Assembly: GCF_900177715.1 (NCBI RefSeq)
Contig: NZ_FXWG01000001.1
Coordinates: 620,001 to 684,000 of the forward strand
Direction of reading: 5' to 3'
Length of the DNA: 64,000 nucleotides
From: Altererythrobacter xiamenensis
GTDB lineage: Bacteria > Pseudomonadota > Alphaproteobacteria > Sphingomonadales > Sphingomonadaceae
The number at the start of each line of letters is the position of its first letter. The stretch's first letter is position 1. The position numbers and the translations under genes were made by a program. The notes beneath the pieces are model-generated. The model did no database searches. It was not told the origin of the DNA and was given only the letters and a program-made list of their open reading frames with translations. Positions 34,931 through 45,477 of this stretch are shown one piece after another.

Positions 34931-36385
34931 TTATTCGGCTGCGATACCCTCAAGGCCAGGGACCATAACCGTCCGTCCGCCGCCGAACTCCTCGCGCACG
35001 ACGACCAACCCCTGCCGCTCGAGATGGCCGAGCAGACGGCGGATGCGACCGGGCGAGCTGGTGCCATAGGCGCGCGCCAATGCCTCCTCGTCGAGGGTCG
35101 TTTCGCCCGCATGGGCGGTCTTGGCGATCACGAAGAACGGCCCGAGCAGATCGTCCTCGACCTGCGCGGACAGCGCGATGATCCGCGCCCGCGTTTCCTC
35201 GTCCAGTTCGCCCAGTCCGTTGGCGGCTTCGGCGAAGCGGCGGCGGAAGGATCCAATGTCGGGCATCGGGCCGATGATCCGTTCGCGGCGGCAGCGGGTA
35301 AGGAAGGTCTGATACTGCGCGCTGGCGGACTGGAACGCCGCGCCCTCTTCTGCCGCGAGACCCACGATGATCGCGTCGATCCGCTCCGTGACCTCCGAAT
35401 GATCGACGGGTTCGGCGGGCGCTTCCACCTGGCGTTCCTCCGCAGTGGCGATGCTCTGCTCCACCTCTTCCACGCGCGGCCTTGGCGGAGCGGGCGGCGG
35501 CGGCGCGGCTTGCGCGACTTCTTCGGCGAGACCGCCGGTCAGCAGCGCCTCCATGTCGGCGGGCGCGGTTTCGGGAAGTGCCATCAACCCTTCGGCGCGC
35601 GCCTTCAGCCCCGACTTTACCGGACCGATCTTCACCGCCACAGGCAGACGCGTGATCGCAGGGCCGAGCGCGAGGAAATTGCCGCGCTCCAGCTCACGGA
35701 TACGCTCGGCCTGGCGGCGCTCCATGCCGAGCAGGTCGGCCGCGCGCACCATGTCGATATCGAGAAAGGTGCGCCCCATCAGGAAGTTCGAAGCTTCCGC
35801 TGCGACGTTCTTCGCCAGTTTCGCCAGCCGCTGCGTCGCGACGATCCCGGCCAGCCCGCGCTTGCGCCCGCGGCACATCAGGTTGGTCATCGCCGAGAGC
35901 GTCATCCGGCGCGTATCCTCGGCGATCTCGCCTGCGACGGACGGCGCGAACATCTGCGCCTCGTCGACCACGACGAGCGCGGGATACCAATGCTCGCGCG
36001 GGGCATCGAACAGCGCGTTGATGAACTGGGCAGCGCAGCGGATCTGTTGCTCGACCTCAAGCCCCTCCAGCGCCAGCACGACAGAGGCGCGGTGCTCGCG
36101 GATGCGGCGGGCGAGGCCCTCGATCTCGGGCGGCGAATAGGCGGCACCGTCGATCACCACATGGCCGAACGGTTCGGCAAGCGAGGTAAAGTCGCCCTCC
36201 GGATCGATTACCACCTGCTGGACCATCTTGGCGCTCTCTTCGAGCAAGCGGCGCAAGAGGTGTGACTTGCCGCTGCCCGAATTGCCCTGGACGAGCAGAC
36301 GGGTCGCGAGAAGCTCCTCGATATCGAACTCGACCGGTTTGCCGGTCGAATCATGGCCGATGGTGATGCTGGCTGTCACAGTCAC
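34931..36385 (-). CDS. HerA/FtsK-like P-loop ATPase (DUF87 type)
   Basis: A 484-aa protein with Walker A GNSGSGKS at about 34-41, Walker B in YPALVVVDEAQMFAPSV (about 130-145), and the sensor region GLAGIVATQRLAKLAKNVAAEASNFLMGRTFLD. The C-terminal half has a Pro/Ala-rich linker and a helical domain that ends with a winged-helix-like RIRRLLGHLERQGLVVVREE. This matches bacterial HerA-like helicases/ATPases with an ATP-binding domain of DUF87 type; no NurA nuclease gene is next to it. The start is uncertain: GTG at 36385 or 36379, neither with a strong ribosome-binding site. It lies upstream of clpB on the same strand, 146 bases apart. Confidence 0.75.
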   Translation of the reverse strand: MTVTASITIGHDSTGKPVEFDIEELLATRLLVQGNSGSGKSHLLRRLLEESAKMVQQVVIDPEGDFTSLAEPFGHVVIDGAAYSPPEIEGLARRIREHRASVVLALEGLEVEQQIRCAAQFINALFDAPREHWYPALVVVDEAQMFAPSVAGEIAEDTRRMTLSAMTNLMCRGRKRGLAGIVATQRLAKLAKNVAAEASNFLMGRTFLDIDMVRAADLLGMERRQAERIRELERGNFLALGPAITRLPVAVKIGPVKSGLKARAEGLMALPETAPADMEALLTGGLAEEVAQAAPPPPAPPRPRVEEVEQSIATAEERQVEAPAEPVDHSEVTERIDAIIVGLAAEEGAAFQSASAQYQTFLTRCRRERIIGPMPDIGSFRRRFAEAANGLGELDEETRARIIALSAQVEDDLLGPFFVIAKTAHAGETTLDEEALARAYGTSSPGRIRRLLGHLERQGLVVVREEFGGGRTVMVPGLEGIAAE

Positions 36386-36526
36386 ATGGCTAGCGAGCCG
36401 GATGCCGTTAACGAAAGAGGCAGGCGAAGGTTTTGCCCAATCCGCTTGCATCCATCCATTTGAAAAAGCCCGTTTGCATGCGGTCGAAACGCCAGCTAAC
36501 TCCTGCGCCCAAGAGGAGAGTTTCGA

Positions 36527-38749
36527 ATGACAAAGTGGTTGGGGCGCATCGGGTTTGCGCTGCTTGTTCTCGTGGTGGGCGCGTTCATCGCACTGGCGAC
36601 CTGGGAGCCATTCTTCGCACGCGAGGGGCAGGCCCCGGACACGGCGCGCAGCTATACCGCAGAGATCATTCGCGACGATTACGGCGTCCCGCATATCTAC
36701 GGCGAAAGTGATGCCGACGTCGCCTATGGCGTTGCGATCGCGCATTCGGAGGACGATTTCTCCACCTTGCAGGATGTCGCAGCTATGGCGCGCGGACGCT
36801 ATGGCGCGATCGCGGGGCAGGACGGCGCGGCGATCGACTATGTCTATCACCTGCTTGACGCCCGCGGCACCGCCGAGCGTCACTATCCAAGCCTGCCCGC
36901 CGATACCCGCGCTTTGTTCGAAGCCTATGCCGCAGGTCTCAACCAATATGCCGAAGAGCATCCCGGAGAGATCAAGCTCGACCGCCTGTTCCCGCTCGAC
37001 GGGACCGACATTGCCGCCGGTTTTGCGCTGCGCCAGCCGTTCTTCTTCGGCCTCAACAATGTCATCCAGCCGCTGGTCGAGGGCAAACCGCTCCGCCGCG
37101 AGTTCGGCCCCGACATTCCCGGCTTCCCGCGCAATGCGAACGGTGACGTGATCGCCGAAAGCTCCGATGAAACCGAGGAAGTGGCCTATTCGCCTTTGGG
37201 CAAGGATGCGGAGCTGGCCGGCTCGAACGCCTTTGCCGTCGCGCCCGAAAAATCGGGTGGCCCGACCGTCCTCGTCTCCAATTCGCATCAGCCCCTGCGC
37301 GGTCAGGTCGCGTGGTACGAGCTGGTGGTCGAGAGCGAAGAAGGCTGGCATTATGCCGGCGCAAACTTCCCCGGATCGCCCTTCCCCTTCCTCGGCCACA
37401 ACCGCGACCTTGGCTGGACGAACACCGTCAACCGCCCCGACATGGTCGATGTCTACAAGCTCGAGATGGACGACACGGACGAGCGCTACATGCTCGATGG
37501 CGAGTGGCGCGATCTCGAGGTGAAGGAGGTCACCCTGCCGGTCAGGCTTGGCCCGATCACCCTGCCCATCCGGCGGACGGTCTATCGCAGTGTCCACGGC
37601 CCGGTGATCAAGAACGACCAGGGCTATTTCGCGATCCGTTACGGCGGAATCGACAATTTGGGCCAGCTCGACGCCTATTACCGGCTCAACAAGGCGAGCA
37701 CGCTGGAGGAATGGCAGACGCAGCTGGCGCGCATGGATGTGCCGAGCACGAACTTCATCTATGCCGACAAGGCGGGCAACATCGCCTATGTCTACAACGC
37801 GGCTATCCCCGACCGCCCGGCCGAGGTTGATGGCGAACGTGTCAACTGGCGCGGAATCCTCCCGGGCAACCGCAGCGACCTGATCTGGAACGGCGCGGTC
37901 GAATATGCGGAGATTCCCAAGCTGGTGAATCCGTCCTCGGGCTGGCTCTACAATTCGAATAACGAGCCTTACACGGCTGCCGGTGCTGCCGATGATCTCG
38001 ACCCCGAAGACTTCGCGCCGGAACTCGGGATCGAGCTCAAGCAGACCAACCGTTCGCGCCGCGCCTGGAAGCTGCTGAGCCAGACCGAGGTGATCGACCG
38101 CGAGAACCTGCGGCGGATCAAGTACGACACCGCCTATGCCCGCGAAGGCTATGTTGCAGACCTGTGGGACGGACTCGAAGCGCTCGACGTCTCGGATGAC
38201 GAAGCGCTTTCAGAAGCGCGCGACCTGCTGCTGGGCTGGGATTTCACTGCCGACAACAAGGGGCCGGCCGATGCGCTGGCGCTGCTGATGATCAAGGAGT
38301 TCATGTCGGCCGAATACCAGAACAAGCTCGAGACGCCCGACATTCGCGCAAGCCTGGCCGAGCATACAGCCCACCTGAGGGAGCACTTCGGACGGATCGA
38401 TCCGCCGATGTCGAACCTGCTGCGGCTGCGCCAGGGCGAGGTCGACCTGCCGCTGGATGGCGGCTCGGACACGCTGCGCGCCTCCACCACCTGGAACATC
38501 GACGAGGACGGACGCCTGAGCCTCGTCCATGGCGACAGCTTCATCCAGTGGGTCGAGTGGCTTCCCGGGGAGCGCGTGCGCTCGCAATCGATCCAGCCAT
38601 TCGGTGCGGCCACCACCCGCCCCGACAGCCCGCATTACACCGACCAGATGAAGCTGTTCGTCGAGCACAAGCTGAAACCGGTCTATTTCTGGCGCGAAGA
38701 TGTGCTCGCCAATGCCAAGAGCCGGAAAGTGGTGACGAACGCGCGCTGA
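36527..38749 (+). CDS. Penicillin-acylase-family Ntn hydrolase (amide or acyl-homoserine-lactone acylase type)
   Basis: A 740-aa precursor with an N-terminal membrane/signal helix (about 7-25). The alpha subunit region begins IIRDDYGVPHIYGESDADVAYG. The autoprocessing junction is AGSNAFAVAP, giving Ser233 as the new N-terminal nucleophile, and the beta subunit continues with VLVSNSHQPLRGQVAWYE and GSPFPFLGHNRDLGWTNTVN. Family members cleave amide bonds, including penicillins and acyl-homoserine lactones; the substrate is not predictable. A strong GAGGAGAG precedes the ATG. The M16 peptidase gene follows after 43 bases, suggesting that both serve periplasmic turnover. Confidence 0.87.
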   Translation: MTKWLGRIGFALLVLVVGAFIALATWEPFFAREGQAPDTARSYTAEIIRDDYGVPHIYGESDADVAYGVAIAHSEDDFSTLQDVAAMARGRYGAIAGQDGAAIDYVYHLLDARGTAERHYPSLPADTRALFEAYAAGLNQYAEEHPGEIKLDRLFPLDGTDIAAGFALRQPFFFGLNNVIQPLVEGKPLRREFGPDIPGFPRNANGDVIAESSDETEEVAYSPLGKDAELAGSNAFAVAPEKSGGPTVLVSNSHQPLRGQVAWYELVVESEEGWHYAGANFPGSPFPFLGHNRDLGWTNTVNRPDMVDVYKLEMDDTDERYMLDGEWRDLEVKEVTLPVRLGPITLPIRRTVYRSVHGPVIKNDQGYFAIRYGGIDNLGQLDAYYRLNKASTLEEWQTQLARMDVPSTNFIYADKAGNIAYVYNAAIPDRPAEVDGERVNWRGILPGNRSDLIWNGAVEYAEIPKLVNPSSGWLYNSNNEPYTAAGAADDLDPEDFAPELGIELKQTNRSRRAWKLLSQTEVIDRENLRRIKYDTAYAREGYVADLWDGLEALDVSDDEALSEARDLLLGWDFTADNKGPADALALLMIKEFMSAEYQNKLETPDIRASLAEHTAHLREHFGRIDPPMSNLLRLRQGEVDLPLDGGSDTLRASTTWNIDEDGRLSLVHGDSFIQWVEWLPGERVRSQSIQPFGAATTRPDSPHYTDQMKLFVEHKLKPVYFWREDVLANAKSRKVVTNAR

Positions 38750-38792
38750 ACAGCCTACCCATCCGATCAGAGACAAACCCCGGAGTATCTGC

Positions 38793-41672
38793 ATGAAGCT
38801 TCATCTCGTGGCGACCAGTGCCATCGCCCTCGTCGTATCGGCCTGCACCAGTATGGGCGATGCGCCGCTCGTCACCACCGCGCCGGCAACGGAGATAGCG
38901 ACAGAAGAGGCGGCGGATGCGACAGGCCTCTCCGCGCTCGTCGACAAGGTCGATATTCCCTATGAGAGCTTCACGCTCGACAACGGCCTCACCGTCATCG
39001 TCCACACCGACCGCAAGGCACCGATCGTCGGGGTGACGACTTACTATCGCGTCGGTTCGAAGCACGAACCGCGCGGCCGCACCGGCTTTGCCCACCTGTT
39101 CGAGCACCTGATGTTCGGCGGCAGCGAGAACGTCGAGAATTTCGACATTCCGCTGGAGGCGGCAGGATCGACCTCCACCAATGGCTCGACCAATTTCGAC
39201 CGCACCAATTATGTCGAGACTGTCCCGACCGGCGCGCTCGACCTCGCGCTCATGATGGAAAGCGACCGGATGGGCTATCTGCTGGGCGCAATCAGCCAGG
39301 AGAAGCTCGATAAGCAGCGCGGCGTCGTCCAGAACGAGAAGCGGCAGGGCGACAACCAGCCCTATGGCCTCACCTTCTATACACTGCTCGAAGGCCTGTT
39401 TCCGGTCGGCCACCCCTATCGCCACTCGACCATCGGTTCGATGGCCGATCTCGATGCGGCTAGCCTCACCGATGTGCGCAACTGGTTCATCAAGAACTAC
39501 GCGCCCAACAACGTCGTCCTCTCATTGACGGGAGACATCGATGCGGCAACCGCGCGCCCGATGGTCGAACGCTGGTTCGGCGACATACCGGGCGGCCCCG
39601 AAGTGGAAGAGGTCAAGGCCGATCCGGTCACTCTCGCTTCCGACAAGACCCGCGAGCTGATCGACCAGGTCCCGCAGACGCGCGTCTACCGCGCCTGGAC
39701 CGGGCCCGGACTCAACCATCCCGATGCCGTGCCGCTCGATATCGGCATGAGCGTGCTCGGTGGGCTGGCGAGTTCGCGGCTCGATAATGTGCTGGTGCGC
39801 GACGAACAGCTGGCCACTTCGGTCAGCGCTTATAACTGGCAGTCGGAAGACGTCGCGATCCTCATCGCGCAGATGGATATCAAGCCCGGCGTGGACCGCG
39901 CAGCGGCCGAAAAGCGACTCGATGAAGTCATCGCGCAGATGGTCGCCGAAGGCCCGACAGAGGCCGAAGTGGCACGGGCTTCGACCAGTCTCGTCTCAAG
40001 CCAGATCGACGGGCTCGAGCGGGTCGGCGGCTTCGGCGGCAAGGGTTCGACGCTTGCCGAAGGGCTGCTCTATTCGGACGATCCGGCATTCTACAAGCAA
40101 GCGCTGACGCAGGTCGCGGCGTTGTCGCCCGCACAGGTTTCCGCGGCGATGGAACGTTGGCTCTCGCGTCCGGTCTACAAGCTTGCGATCGTTCCGGGAG
40201 AGCGCGTCGAAAGCGGCGCCGACATGGGCGGCTGGGGCGATGAGGGCACGGTCCCCGCGCCACAGCCCGATGCAAAGGAGCCGATCGAAATCACCCGTAC
40301 CGGCCCGCCGCGCGATCTGCCCGAGCCGGAAGACGTCGGCCCGCTGACCTTTCCCACAGTGGAGCGCGCGACGCTCTCTAACGGCATTTCCGTCACCCTC
40401 GCCCGCCGCACCGCCGTGCCCAAGCTCGTCGTCTCGATGCAGTTCGACGCTGGCTATTCGGCTGACGGGTCGGAGCGCGCGGGCACGCAGTCGCTGATGA
40501 TGGACCTTCTCGAAGAAGGCACCACCAGCCGCAGCGCGGTCGAGATCGCCGAAGAGCAGGAGCGCCTCGGTGCCTCGATCGGAACGGGAACCTCGCTCGA
40601 CACGAGCTCTGTCACGATGAACACGCTGACCTCCAATCTCGCGCCATCGCTGGCGCTGATGGCGGATATCGTCCGCAACCCGGCCTTTGCGGAAGGGGAA
40701 GTTCAGCGCGTGCGGGACCAGCGTCTTGCCGAGATCGCGCAGCAGCTTTCCTCGCCCGGTGGCCTCGCGGGCCGCACTCTTCGCCCGATCATCTTCGGTG
40801 AGGATCACCCCTATGGCACGGTCGGCAGCCTCGGCACCGTGCCAGTGGTCGAGGCGATCGGGCCAGCGGCGCTCCGCAGCGAGCATCAGCGCTGGATCCG
40901 CCCTGACAATGCCGAGATCTTCGCGGTCGGCGATATTACCATGCCCGCGCTCAGGCAGCAGCTGGAAGCGGCGTTCGGCAATTGGCAGGCGGGCGCAGGC
41001 GCGGCACCGGTCAAATCGCTCGACACAGCGCTGCCCGACGCAACCACTCGTGTCGTCGTGATCGACCGGCCCAATTCGCCGCAGTCGGTGATCTATGCCG
41101 GACGCGTGCTGCCGCTCAACGGTCCGACACCGGGGCTGGAAGCGCTCGAACTTGCCAATGAAGTGCTCGGCAATGGCTTCCTCAGCCGTCTCAACATGAT
41201 CATCCGTGAGGAGAAGGGCTGGAGTTATGGCGCCCGCAGCAGCGTGGATGCGCCCGCTGGCCCGCGCCTGTTCACCATCAGCACCGCAGTCCAGTCCGAC
41301 CGTACGGCGGATTCGATCCGGCTGATCCTCGATACCGCGCGCGAGTTTGCAGATGGCACGCGTTCTGTCGACGAGACGGAGTTCACCCGCGTCACCGACG
41401 GCAACATTCGCGGGCTTCCCAACCGCTTCGAAACCAACTCGCAGGTGCTGCGCGCCATCGTCGAAAACGACCAGCTCGGCCGGCCGGATGATTACTATAC
41501 CAATCTGCCTGCAACCTACCGCGCGATCGACACAGCGGCGATCGATGCCGCCGCCGCGCGCTATCTCGGCCCCGACAATCTCACCATCGTGGTGGTCGGA
41601 GACCGCAGCGAAATCGATGCGCAGCTCGAAACGCTCGACCTGCCGATCGAAGTGCGGGAACTCTCGGAATGA
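38793..41672 (+). CDS. M16-family zinc metallopeptidase, putative lipoprotein
   Basis: A 959-aa insulinase-type peptidase with two M16 halves. The leader MKLHLVATSAIALVVSACTS ends in a lipobox with Cys18. The first half has the inverted zinc motif HLFEH (H101, E104, H105) and the downstream Glu in QRGVVQNEKRQGDN. The second half (from about 525, VERATLSNGISVTLARR) lacks the zinc motif and is probably structural, as is usual in this family. The C-terminal segments INWNEEKGWSYG-like (MIIREEKGWSYGARSS) and ETEFTRVTDGNIRGLPNRFET are typical. It probably degrades peptides in the periplasm. CGGAG lies before the ATG at 38793. Confidence 0.92.
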   Translation: MKLHLVATSAIALVVSACTSMGDAPLVTTAPATEIATEEAADATGLSALVDKVDIPYESFTLDNGLTVIVHTDRKAPIVGVTTYYRVGSKHEPRGRTGFAHLFEHLMFGGSENVENFDIPLEAAGSTSTNGSTNFDRTNYVETVPTGALDLALMMESDRMGYLLGAISQEKLDKQRGVVQNEKRQGDNQPYGLTFYTLLEGLFPVGHPYRHSTIGSMADLDAASLTDVRNWFIKNYAPNNVVLSLTGDIDAATARPMVERWFGDIPGGPEVEEVKADPVTLASDKTRELIDQVPQTRVYRAWTGPGLNHPDAVPLDIGMSVLGGLASSRLDNVLVRDEQLATSVSAYNWQSEDVAILIAQMDIKPGVDRAAAEKRLDEVIAQMVAEGPTEAEVARASTSLVSSQIDGLERVGGFGGKGSTLAEGLLYSDDPAFYKQALTQVAALSPAQVSAAMERWLSRPVYKLAIVPGERVESGADMGGWGDEGTVPAPQPDAKEPIEITRTGPPRDLPEPEDVGPLTFPTVERATLSNGISVTLARRTAVPKLVVSMQFDAGYSADGSERAGTQSLMMDLLEEGTTSRSAVEIAEEQERLGASIGTGTSLDTSSVTMNTLTSNLAPSLALMADIVRNPAFAEGEVQRVRDQRLAEIAQQLSSPGGLAGRTLRPIIFGEDHPYGTVGSLGTVPVVEAIGPAALRSEHQRWIRPDNAEIFAVGDITMPALRQQLEAAFGNWQAGAGAAPVKSLDTALPDATTRVVVIDRPNSPQSVIYAGRVLPLNGPTPGLEALELANEVLGNGFLSRLNMIIREEKGWSYGARSSVDAPAGPRLFTISTAVQSDRTADSIRLILDTAREFADGTRSVDETEFTRVTDGNIRGLPNRFETNSQVLRAIVENDQLGRPDDYYTNLPATYRAIDTAAIDAAAARYLGPDNLTIVVVGDRSEIDAQLETLDLPIEVRELSE

Positions 41673-41735
41673 GCGCCTGTTGACAATAATGTAAGCAGTG
41701 CCGACAAGCGGCGCATACCAACCAAGGAGAGTATT

Positions 41736-42041
41736 ATGTCAGTAGCCGGAACCTACGATACCGTCGTCAAGAGCCCGATGGGCGATCAGAAGGGCACCTT
41801 CACCGTGGTCCCTGGCGATGACGGCAACACCTTCACCGGCTCGATGGCTGGCGGCATGGGTTCGATGGACGTCGAAGACGGCAAGATCGACGGCAACACG
41901 CTGACCTGGAAGATGAACATGACGGTGCCGATGCCGATGACGCTCGATTGCGAAGCGACGGTCGCCGGCGACCAGCTGACGGGTAATGTCAATGCAGGCG
42001 CGTTCGGCGCGATGCCGCTGACCGGCGAACGCCAGGGCTGA
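41736..42041 (+). CDS. Small beta-rich protein of unknown function
   Basis: A 101-aa protein with no signal peptide: MSVAGTYDTVVKSPMGDQKG then repeated short strands with Gly turns (GNTFTGSMAGGMGSMDVEDG, GNTLTWKMNMTVPMPMTLDC, DQLTGNVNAGAFGAMPLTGE). The pattern suggests a single antiparallel beta-barrel. I do not recognise a named family. It has an ideal AAGGAGAG site six bases before the ATG and a perfect TTGACA at 41680-41685, although no good -10 follows at the right distance. A terminator follows, so it is probably monocistronic. Confidence 0.7.
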   Translation: MSVAGTYDTVVKSPMGDQKGTFTVVPGDDGNTFTGSMAGGMGSMDVEDGKIDGNTLTWKMNMTVPMPMTLDCEATVAGDQLTGNVNAGAFGAMPLTGERQG

Positions 42042-42067
42042 TAAGCCGATCAACCGAACAGATGAAG

Positions 42068-42091
42068 GGCCGCCGGAGCGATCCGGCGGCC
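42068..42091 (+). terminator. Intrinsic terminator of the small beta-rich protein gene
   Basis: A 10-bp perfect stem GGCCGCCGGA/TCCGGCGGCC with a GCGA loop is followed by TTTTGCTTT on the plus strand. Confidence 0.9.
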
Positions 42092-42103
42092 TTTTGCTTT
42101 GCG

Positions 42104-42559
42104 TCAGACGTGTTTGCGCACCGCCTGATAGGCCGCCGCCGCGACCGTGTTCGCTAGGTTCAATGAGCGCACTTTGTCAGAGCGCATCGGCAGGCTCACC
42201 ATCTGGTCGCGGTGCGGCTCGACTATCTCGGGCGGAAGCCCCTTGGTCTCGCGTCCGAACACGAGGTAGGCGTCCGCCGGATAGTCAGGCTCGTAGAAAG
42301 TGCGCGGCGCATATTCCTCGAACAGGAACATCTGGTCTTGGCGGGGGCTGCGCTCGGCGATGAAGGCATCCCAGTTTGCGAACTCGACCAGCCGGATGTG
42401 CGGCCAGTAGTCGAGGCCGGAGCGTTTTACCCGCTTGTCGTCGATCGCGAAGCCGAGCGGGTGGATCAGCACCAGCTCCATGTCGAGCGCGACGCAGGTG
42501 CGCCCCACCGCTCCGGTGTTGCCGGGTATCTCGGGGTGGACGAGGACGATGGAGGTCAT
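42104..42559 (-). CDS. trmL: tRNA (cytidine(34)-2'-O)-methyltransferase TrmL
   Basis: A 151-aa SPOUT methyltransferase that 2'-O-methylates the wobble base of leucine tRNAs. It shows the family's N-terminal IVLVHPEIPGNTGAVGRTCVAL. The knot-forming motifs are YLVFGRETKGLPPEIV and VRSLNLANTVAAAAYQAVRK. Length equals the family's single-domain form. It starts 10 bases after the gatB stop and is probably co-transcribed with gatB. Confidence 0.95.
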   Translation of the reverse strand: MTSIVLVHPEIPGNTGAVGRTCVALDMELVLIHPLGFAIDDKRVKRSGLDYWPHIRLVEFANWDAFIAERSPRQDQMFLFEEYAPRTFYEPDYPADAYLVFGRETKGLPPEIVEPHRDQMVSLPMRSDKVRSLNLANTVAAAAYQAVRKHV

Positions 42560-42569
42560 TGCGGGCGAA

Positions 42570-44066
<1,497 letters not shown>

Positions 44067-44097
44067 GATTTCTGCCGTATCTCTCGTTCTCGTGAGG

Positions 44098-44931
44098 TCA
44101 AGCCGCAGCGCGGCCGCCCTCGCAAACATACATGTAATTCGAAAGGCCCGGATAGCGGGCAAACTCGTCGACGACCCGATAGCCCAATGGCTCGAGGATT
44201 GCATCAACCTCTTGCCGCTGCTCGTCCTGAACCTCGATGAAAATTGCGGGCCGGCAGCGCGCGAGCGTTTCGGCGAGCCCGCGCAGCACGCGGACCTCCG
44301 CGCCCTCGGTATCGATCTTGATGAAGGTAGGCTTTTCGTCCGCGAGCATGGCATCGCCGGTGGCGAGCGCGATGTCCCCGCTGCCGTCGCTGATGGGGTC
44401 GAGCCGCGTTGCGCCAATGTTGTGCGGCGCGATCGCCCGCATGGAGCCGGTGCCCTGCGCGTCGGAGAGGCCCATTTGGTGGAAAGCGGAGGACCCTGAG
44501 AAGTCGTTGATCCGTAGGTTCATCGCGGTGAAGTCGGCGATCAGCGGATTGGGCTCGAAGGCGATGACCCGGTCCGCGCACAAGACCACGCCAGCGAAGA
44601 CCGCGTGATTGCCGATATTCGCGCCGACATCGACGAAGGTGCCGCCGGTGAAATGCCGCGCGATGATCGCAAGCTCTTCCGGCTCGTAAAACCGGCCCGC
44701 GATCAGTTCCTGCTGGATGATGTCATCCTCGTCCTGGATGAGGAAGCGGATGTCGCGCCCCTCATGCGTGAAGGTCGCGAGGCCGCAGCGGCGGAACTTC
44801 TCGGGCGAAGGCCCGCGCCATTCCGTGTTGAAACCGGTATAGCCACGCTCGCCCGGGTTTTTAAGCATGGTGACCTTGAGACCCAGCTTACCAAGGCCGA
44901 GTCGCGGCGGACGCAAAAGCCGCCGGATCAT
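44098..44931 (-). CDS. FkbM-family SAM-dependent methyltransferase
   Basis: A 277-aa methyltransferase with the FkbM domain: motif [18 protein letters not shown], the acidic residue in [13 protein letters not shown], and the FkbM signature [17 protein letters not shown]. Family members O-methylate sugars, polyketides or lipids; the substrate is not predictable. Start ATG at 44931 (MIRRLLRPP); the open frame continues upstream but into the chimeric fragment. It starts four bases after the stop of that fragment and ends 31 bases before gatB. No translation gene is normally found here, so it is an insertion into the gatCAB operon. Confidence 0.88.
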   Translation of the reverse strand: MIRRLLRPPRLGLGKLGLKVTMLKNPGERGYTGFNTEWRGPSPEKFRRCGLATFTHEGRDIRFLIQDEDDIIQQELIAGRFYEPEELAIIARHFTGGTFVDVGANIGNHAVFAGVVLCADRVIAFEPNPLIADFTAMNLRINDFSGSSAFHQMGLSDAQGTGSMRAIAPHNIGATRLDPISDGSGDIALATGDAMLADEKPTFIKIDTEGAEVRVLRGLAETLARCRPAIFIEVQDEQRQEVDAILEPLGYRVVDEFARYPGLSNYMYVCEGGRAAA

Positions 44932-44936
44932 TGCGT

Positions 44937-44992
44937 TACCACCACTTCTCCGCCTGCGCGGTGAAGCCTGCGCGCTGCTGAATCGCAAGGCC
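44937..44992 (-). repeat. gatA 3' end, copy in the chimeric minigene
   Basis: These 56 bases match 45478-45533 with seven differences by eye; five are synonymous and two change residues (E to Q, P to A). Direct orientation. Confidence 0.88.
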
Positions 44993-45043
44993 GATCAAGA
45001 CCTCCCATTGGCCCGTTGCGCCCTGGATGCGGTAAGTGCTCAT
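44989..45043 (-). repeat. gatB 5' end, copy in the chimeric minigene
   Basis: Partner of 44012-44066 in direct orientation; 53 of 55 bases identical by eye. Recombination between the two would remove 977 bases including the FkbM gene and leave VOC-gatB joined by ATGA. Confidence 0.9.
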
Positions 45044-45477
45044 TCCTTGTTTCCACTCAGTTCAGGCATGTGGACGACTTCGAACTTCATGCCGTCCGGC
45101 CCCGTGAAATAGACTGCGTAATAGCCGCCGATCGCAAACGGGAATTCGCCCGGTCCATCAAGGATGGTTCCGCCGTTCTTCCTTACGATATCAGCTATCG
45201 CGTCGACCTGCCGGTTGCTTTCGGCATTGAGCGCGAGATGATGTAGCCCCGGCGCATAGACATCAAAAGTCTGGTCGGCGAATTCACCTTTCGCCTGCCA
45301 GATGTTGATGCCGATCTGCGTCTTAGGGTTGAGATGCATGGCAAGGCGGGTACCAGCATATTCACCCCGCTCGCGGTAGGTGAAACCAAGCGCGTCGAGG
45401 AGTGGCTCGAAGAAGCACAACGCCTCGTCCAGATTGCTGACGGTGATCGCCACATGGTTGATCGTGCCGCTGGTCAC
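45040..45477 (-). CDS. VOC (glyoxalase/dioxygenase fold) protein inserted between gatA and gatB
   Basis: A 145-aa vicinal-oxygen-chelate protein: MTSGTINHVAITVSNLDEAL (His near the first metal-ligand position), YAPGLHHLALNAESNRQVDA (second His), and FTGPDGMKFEVVHMPEL with a Glu at the usual fourth position. It could be a metal enzyme such as a glyoxalase-like lyase, but the substrate is unknown. The start is GTG at 45477, sharing the last base of the gatA stop (TAGTG). Its stop overlaps the ATG of the chimeric minigene. Like the FkbM gene, it is an insert within the gatCAB operon. Confidence 0.85.
   Translation of the reverse strand: MTSGTINHVAITVSNLDEALCFFEPLLDALGFTYRERGEYAGTRLAMHLNPKTQIGINIWQAKGEFADQTFDVYAPGLHHLALNAESNRQVDAIADIVRKNGGTILDGPGEFPFAIGGYYAVYFTGPDGMKFEVVHMPELSGNKE

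Larger units (their letters stand above)
44936..45043 (-). pseudogene. Chimeric gatB-gatA minigene (35 codons), remnant of recombination
   Basis: An open frame of 35 codons. The first 19 are the start of gatB ([19 protein letters not shown]); the remainder is the end of gatA ([16 protein letters not shown] and a stop TAA). The junction falls on GGCCT, shared by both genes. Its ATG overlaps the stop of the VOC gene (ATGA), and its stop is four bases before the FkbM ATG, so it may still be translated as a coupling peptide. It has no domain and no expected activity. Against intact genes it shows 2 differences in 55 bases for the gatB half and 7 in 56 for the gatA half, five of the latter synonymous. 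Confidence 0.9.
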
